A program made the position numbers and the translations under genes. A stretch of DNA of 16,417 nucleotides from CAYFJO01 sp964343305 (GTDB lineage Bacteria; Planctomycetota; Planctomycetia; Pirellulales; Pirellulaceae). This document shows, piece by piece, positions 13,570-16,417 of this stretch. Within the stretch, counting starts at the first letter, position 1; every line of letters begins with the position of its first letter. The DNA lies in NCBI GenBank assembly GCA_964343305.1, contig CAYFJO010000229.1, positions 1-16,417 on the forward strand, given 5' to 3'. The notes below the pieces were generated by a model that was not told the origin of the DNA, did not search any database, and saw nothing but the letters and a program-made list of their open reading frames with translations.

Positions 13570-15035
13570 TCGACGCTCTGTGGTACGCGCTGCATCCGTG
13601 GCAAGTGTTTCTGATGCTGCTGGGCACGGCCCTCGGCATCACCGTCGGTGCCATTCCAGGCCTGACCGGTGCGATGTTGATTGCTCTCTCGCTGCCGCTG
13701 ACGTTTGCCATGGCATCCAAGGACGCGTTAATCTTGCTGATCTCGATGTACGTCGGTTCGATCAGCGGCGGGTTGATCACCGCCACGTTGCTGCGCATGC
13801 CCGGTACTCCGGCATCGATGATGACAACGCTCGATGGCTATCCCATGGCTCGCGACGGACGCCCCGGACGCGCACTGGGCCTCGGCATCGGCGCATCGTT
13901 CATCGGCGGCATGATCTCGTGGGTGTTTTTGTTGTTGCTCTCACGGCCGATGTCTCAATTGTCGCTGCTGATGACGAAATTCGATTTCTTCGCGCTCGTG
14001 TTGATGGCACTTGTCATGATCGCGTCCGTGTCGGGCAAATCGGTCGTACGTGGCATCTTCGCCGGGTTGTTGGGCATGTTGTTGGCGTTGCCGGGACTCG
14101 ATCCATTCACCGGCCAACCTCGGCTCACCTTTGGCTGGACGACATTGAACGGCGGCTTGGAGTTGTTGCCCGTGTTGATCGGCTTGTTCGCGGTCAGCCA
14201 GATTCTCAAAGACATCTTGTCGATCGACGAAGAAGCCAAACCGATCGCCAAGACGATGGACAGCATGTTGCTCGCGACTCGCGATTGGAGTCGGCATGCG
14301 GTGAACCTGATCCGATCGTCTGTCATCGGCACATGGATCGGCATCTTGCCTGGAATTGGTGCCAACATCGGTTCGGCAGTCGCGTACACAGCAGCCCGCG
14401 GCATGTCAAACGAACCTGAGAAATTTGGCCAAGGAAGCGAAGAGGGAATCATCGCATCCGAAGCGGCTAACAACGCAACCGTGGGCGGAGCGCTGATCCC
14501 ACTCGTCGCGATGGGCATCCCGGGCAGCGTGATCGACGCCATCTTGCTGGGAGCACTGGTGATTCACAATTTGCAACCTGGCCCGATGCTGTTCGACTCG
14601 AAGCCCGACATTGTGTACATCATCATCGCCACGATGTTGTTGGCCAACTTTGCGATGTTTGGCATCATGCTACGGCTGACGGGCTCGATCATTCGCCTGG
14701 TCGAAATCCCGTGCTGGCTGTTAATTCCGAGCATTCTTGTATTCTGCGTCGTCGGCTCGTACGCGCTGGAAAATCGCATGTTCGACGTCTGGGTGATGTT
14801 GACGTTTGGGCTGGTCGGCTTTGGCATGGAACGATTACGAATCCCGCTCGCCCCGTTCGTCATCGGATTCGTCTTAGCCCCAACGGCCGAAAGCAGTCTC
14901 GGCGCGGCACTCCAAACATCGGCGGGTAGTTTCTGGCCCATGTTTGATCCGCAAGGCTTGGCGTTTTATTTCGTTGTTGTTTCGTTGCTGTTGTTTATCT
15001 GGCCGTTTTTCCGAAGCAACACATCCTCGGCCTAA
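13566..15035 (+). CDS. tctA: TctA, large membrane subunit of a tripartite tricarboxylate transporter
   Basis: This 489-residue integral membrane protein should form the transport path for a carboxylate, driven by an ion gradient. The family signature is present: GITVGAIPGLTGAMLIALSL (24-43), then a PGTPASMMTTLDGYPMARDG stretch (79-98). A second-half motif mirrors the first (GILPGIGANIGSAVAY, 259-274), followed by GIIASEAANNATVGGALIPL and MGIPGS (294-321). Long hydrophobic segments alternate along the whole chain, with about a dozen helices expected. Length is normal for the family. The start ATG overlaps the preceding stop (ATGA), so it is coupled to the TctC/TctB gene, and all three transporter domains are accounted for. 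Its stop overlaps the convergent thiolase gene by 4 nt, leaving no room for a terminator. The substrate cannot be read from TctA alone. Confidence 0.93.
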   Translation: MIDALWYALHPWQVFLMLLGTALGITVGAIPGLTGAMLIALSLPLTFAMASKDALILLISMYVGSISGGLITATLLRMPGTPASMMTTLDGYPMARDGRPGRALGLGIGASFIGGMISWVFLLLLSRPMSQLSLLMTKFDFFALVLMALVMIASVSGKSVVRGIFAGLLGMLLALPGLDPFTGQPRLTFGWTTLNGGLELLPVLIGLFAVSQILKDILSIDEEAKPIAKTMDSMLLATRDWSRHAVNLIRSSVIGTWIGILPGIGANIGSAVAYTAARGMSNEPEKFGQGSEEGIIASEAANNATVGGALIPLVAMGIPGSVIDAILLGALVIHNLQPGPMLFDSKPDIVYIIIATMLLANFAMFGIMLRLTGSIIRLVEIPCWLLIPSILVFCVVGSYALENRMFDVWVMLTFGLVGFGMERLRIPLAPFVIGFVLAPTAESSLGAALQTSAGSFWPMFDPQGLAFYFVVVSLLLFIWPFFRSNTSSA

Positions 15036-16210
15036 CTGTCAAGTTCCACCAGCATCGCGACCGCGTTTCCGCCCCCCAGACACAACGACGCGATCCCGCG
15101 ACGCAATCCTCGCTCGACGAGCGCATGTAAAAGAGTGACCAGCACTCTCGCGCCGCTCGCACCCAGCGGATGTCCCAGCGCAATCGCCCCGCCATGAACA
15201 TTGACGTTTTCGTGCGACAAGCCAAGCGGCCGCATACACGCCAGGCATTGCGCTGCAAATGCTTCGTTCAGTTCAACGAGATCAACATCCTCCAGCATCA
15301 TATTTGCCTTATTCAAGACCATTTCGATCGCGCTGACGGGAGCGATAAACAGGTCCTTGGGCGCAACACCGCTGGTCGCTGACGCGATGATCCGGGCTTT
15401 GAACGGCGATTCGAGTTCCCGCGCAGCGGCTTCGTTTGCCACGACGACGACTGCCGCCCCATCGCTCAATTGCGAAGCGTTACCAGCGGTCACAGTTCCG
15501 CTGGCGCGAAACGCGGTGGGAAGTTTGGCGAGCGAATCGATTGACGTATCACCTCGTGGCCCTTCGTCACACGTCACAACAAGATCGCCTTTTCGATTCT
15601 TCACGGTAACGGGCGTGATTTCACTAGTAAGTTTTCCGTCGTGCATTGCAGCAGTCGCGCGACGGTGACTCTCTGCGGCAAACGTGTCTTGATCGGCGCG
15701 ACTGACTTCGTATTTCTCTGCAATGTATTCCGCCAACTCGCCCATGCCCGTCTTTTCGGTCGAGCATGCTAGACCGTCGAAGACCATCGAATCGACTAAT
15801 CGGGCATCGCCGAACTTGTGGCCTTGGCGAGAATTCAACAGCATGTGCGGTGCCAGGCTCATGTTTTCCATGCCGCCGGCAACGATTAGGTTCGCGTCGC
15901 CGGCACGAATCGCCTGGTCGGCCAGCATCACCGACTTGAGGCCCGAACCGCAGACTTTGTTGATCGTCACGGCAGCGATCGACGGTGGGAATCCGGCAAG
16001 CAACGCAGCCTGTCTAGCAGGTGCCTGGCCGACGCCGGCCGAAAGTACGTTGCCCAAAATGACTTCGTCAATTCGATTGGGCGAAACATGACACTTGTCC
16101 AGCGCGTCTTCGATCGCCGGGGCGGCTAACCGCGGCGCCGAAAGCGTCGACAAACCGCCTAAGAATTTTCCGATCGGAGTTCGGCAGGCGGCAATGACAT
16201 ATGCTGACAT
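15032..16210 (-). CDS. Thiolase, acetyl-CoA C-acetyltransferase type
   Basis: This 392-residue cytoplasmic enzyme makes or cleaves acetoacetyl-CoA or a 3-ketoacyl-CoA. All thiolase signatures are intact: nucleophile C87 in NKVCGSGLKSVMLA, GGMENMS (112-118), NEAF (315-318), H347 in GGAIALGHPLGASGAR, and the second catalytic C377 in SLCLGGGNAVAM. Length and sequence style fit the biosynthetic/degradative acetoacetyl-CoA thiolases (AtoB, PhaA) better than trifunctional-complex FadA or sterol carrier thiolases. That substrate choice is an inference from motif similarity, so no symbol is given. The start was set at the ATG at 16210: GAGGG lies about 8 nt upstream and the fold begins with AYVIAACRTPIG. 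A TTG in frame at 16234 is less likely. No other fatty-acid or polyhydroxybutyrate gene is within the window. Confidence 0.92.
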   Translation of the reverse strand: MSAYVIAACRTPIGKFLGGLSTLSAPRLAAPAIEDALDKCHVSPNRIDEVILGNVLSAGVGQAPARQAALLAGFPPSIAAVTINKVCGSGLKSVMLADQAIRAGDANLIVAGGMENMSLAPHMLLNSRQGHKFGDARLVDSMVFDGLACSTEKTGMGELAEYIAEKYEVSRADQDTFAAESHRRATAAMHDGKLTSEITPVTVKNRKGDLVVTCDEGPRGDTSIDSLAKLPTAFRASGTVTAGNASQLSDGAAVVVVANEAAARELESPFKARIIASATSGVAPKDLFIAPVSAIEMVLNKANMMLEDVDLVELNEAFAAQCLACMRPLGLSHENVNVHGGAIALGHPLGASGARVLVTLLHALVERGLRRGIASLCLGGGNAVAMLVELDS

Positions 16211-16248
16211 GGGAAGACCCTCGCTTGGCGACAACGTTAGACAGTGTA

Positions 16249-16276
16249 ATTATCGAACGAAATCGCTGCGCGGCAA
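16249..16276 (-). promoter_or_regulatory. Possible sigma70-type promoter for the thiolase gene
   Basis: On the minus strand, TTGCCG (16276-16271) and GATAAT (16254-16249) are 16 nt apart. This would place the transcription start about 30 nt before the ATG at 16210. The -10 box matches five of six positions. Confidence 0.4.
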
Positions 16277-16330
16277 TGACAGAATGGAAAGTCTCAGTCC
16301 GCCATGAGGATCGTCCTGGTAATAGTTTCC

Positions 16331-16399
16331 TCGTTTAACGCCGAGCCGGCAGGCGACGGCACCTGAACAGCCGTCGCCTGCCGGCTCGGCGTTAAACGA
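16331..16399. repeat. Perfect 29-bp inverted repeat with 11-nt loop
   Basis: The left arm (16331-16359) begins TCGTTTAACGCCGAGCC and ends GGCGACGG. The right arm (16371-16399) is its exact reverse complement. The loop is CACCTGAACAG. It lies about 120 nt upstream of the thiolase start, close to the window edge. There is no T-run after either arm, so it does not look like an ordinary intrinsic terminator. Its perfection and length suggest a repeated palindromic (REP/MITE-like) element, a bidirectional transcription barrier, or the end of a neighbouring transcript. Confidence 0.85.
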
Positions 16400-16417
16400 A
16401 GTTGCTGAAGTTATTTC

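Noticed and set aside
13508..14419. Long plus-strand frame overlapping tctA
   Set aside because: It is Arg/His-rich, in a different frame from the secure tctA sequence, with no recognisable motif.

Overview
This window looks like chromosomal DNA from a flagellated planctomycete, probably of the Pirellulaceae/Rhodopirellula type. The assignment rests on gene style rather than a phylogenetic marker. Two exported PQQ-like beta-propeller proteins are present, one of them about 1,580 residues long. There is also an SGNH hydrolase, a flagellin with a long variable middle region, an HU protein with a divergent arm, and hairpin-rich intergenic DNA. No rRNA, tRNA, CRISPR array, transposase or phage gene was seen.

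Layout from left to right. (1) 2-1441 (+): the C-terminal part of a flagellin, cut by the window edge, followed by a strong intrinsic terminator. (2) 1558-2811 (-): a three-domain signalling protein (receiver, RsbW/SpoIIAB-type ATPase, STAS), convergent with the flagellin. (3) 3073-3948 (+): an exported SGNH/GDSL hydrolase whose C-terminus carries what looks like the first strands of an amidohydrolase, cut short where it runs into the next gene. (4) 3878-8614 (-): a giant exported TPR plus double beta-propeller protein. (5) 9049-9366 (+): an HU-type nucleoid protein with an AT-rich, A-tract-bearing upstream region and its own terminator. (6) 9542-9623: a branched inverted-repeat structure just beyond the stop of the next gene. 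(7) 9639-10916 (-): a second exported PQQ-like propeller protein. (8) 11234-15035 (+): a tightly packed three-gene operon encoding a Tat-exported amidohydrolase, a single polypeptide combining TctC and TctB, and TctA. (9) 15032-16210 (-): an acetyl-CoA acetyltransferase-type thiolase, convergent with tctA and overlapping it by 4 nt. (10) 16331-16399: a perfect 29-bp inverted repeat with an 11-nt loop.

The most coherent functional unit is the operon at 11234-15035. A secreted hydrolase, possibly a lactonase, could release a carboxylate outside the cytoplasmic membrane. A reduced tripartite tricarboxylate transporter, built from two polypeptides instead of three, could then import it. In the middle protein the solute-receptor domain appears to sit inside the TctB membrane protein, after its first membrane segment. 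The architecture is read directly from the sequence; the substrate and the coupling are inference. Other points of interest are the fused partner-switch regulator beside the flagellin gene, the truncated fusion at the end of the SGNH hydrolase, and several structured intergenic elements.
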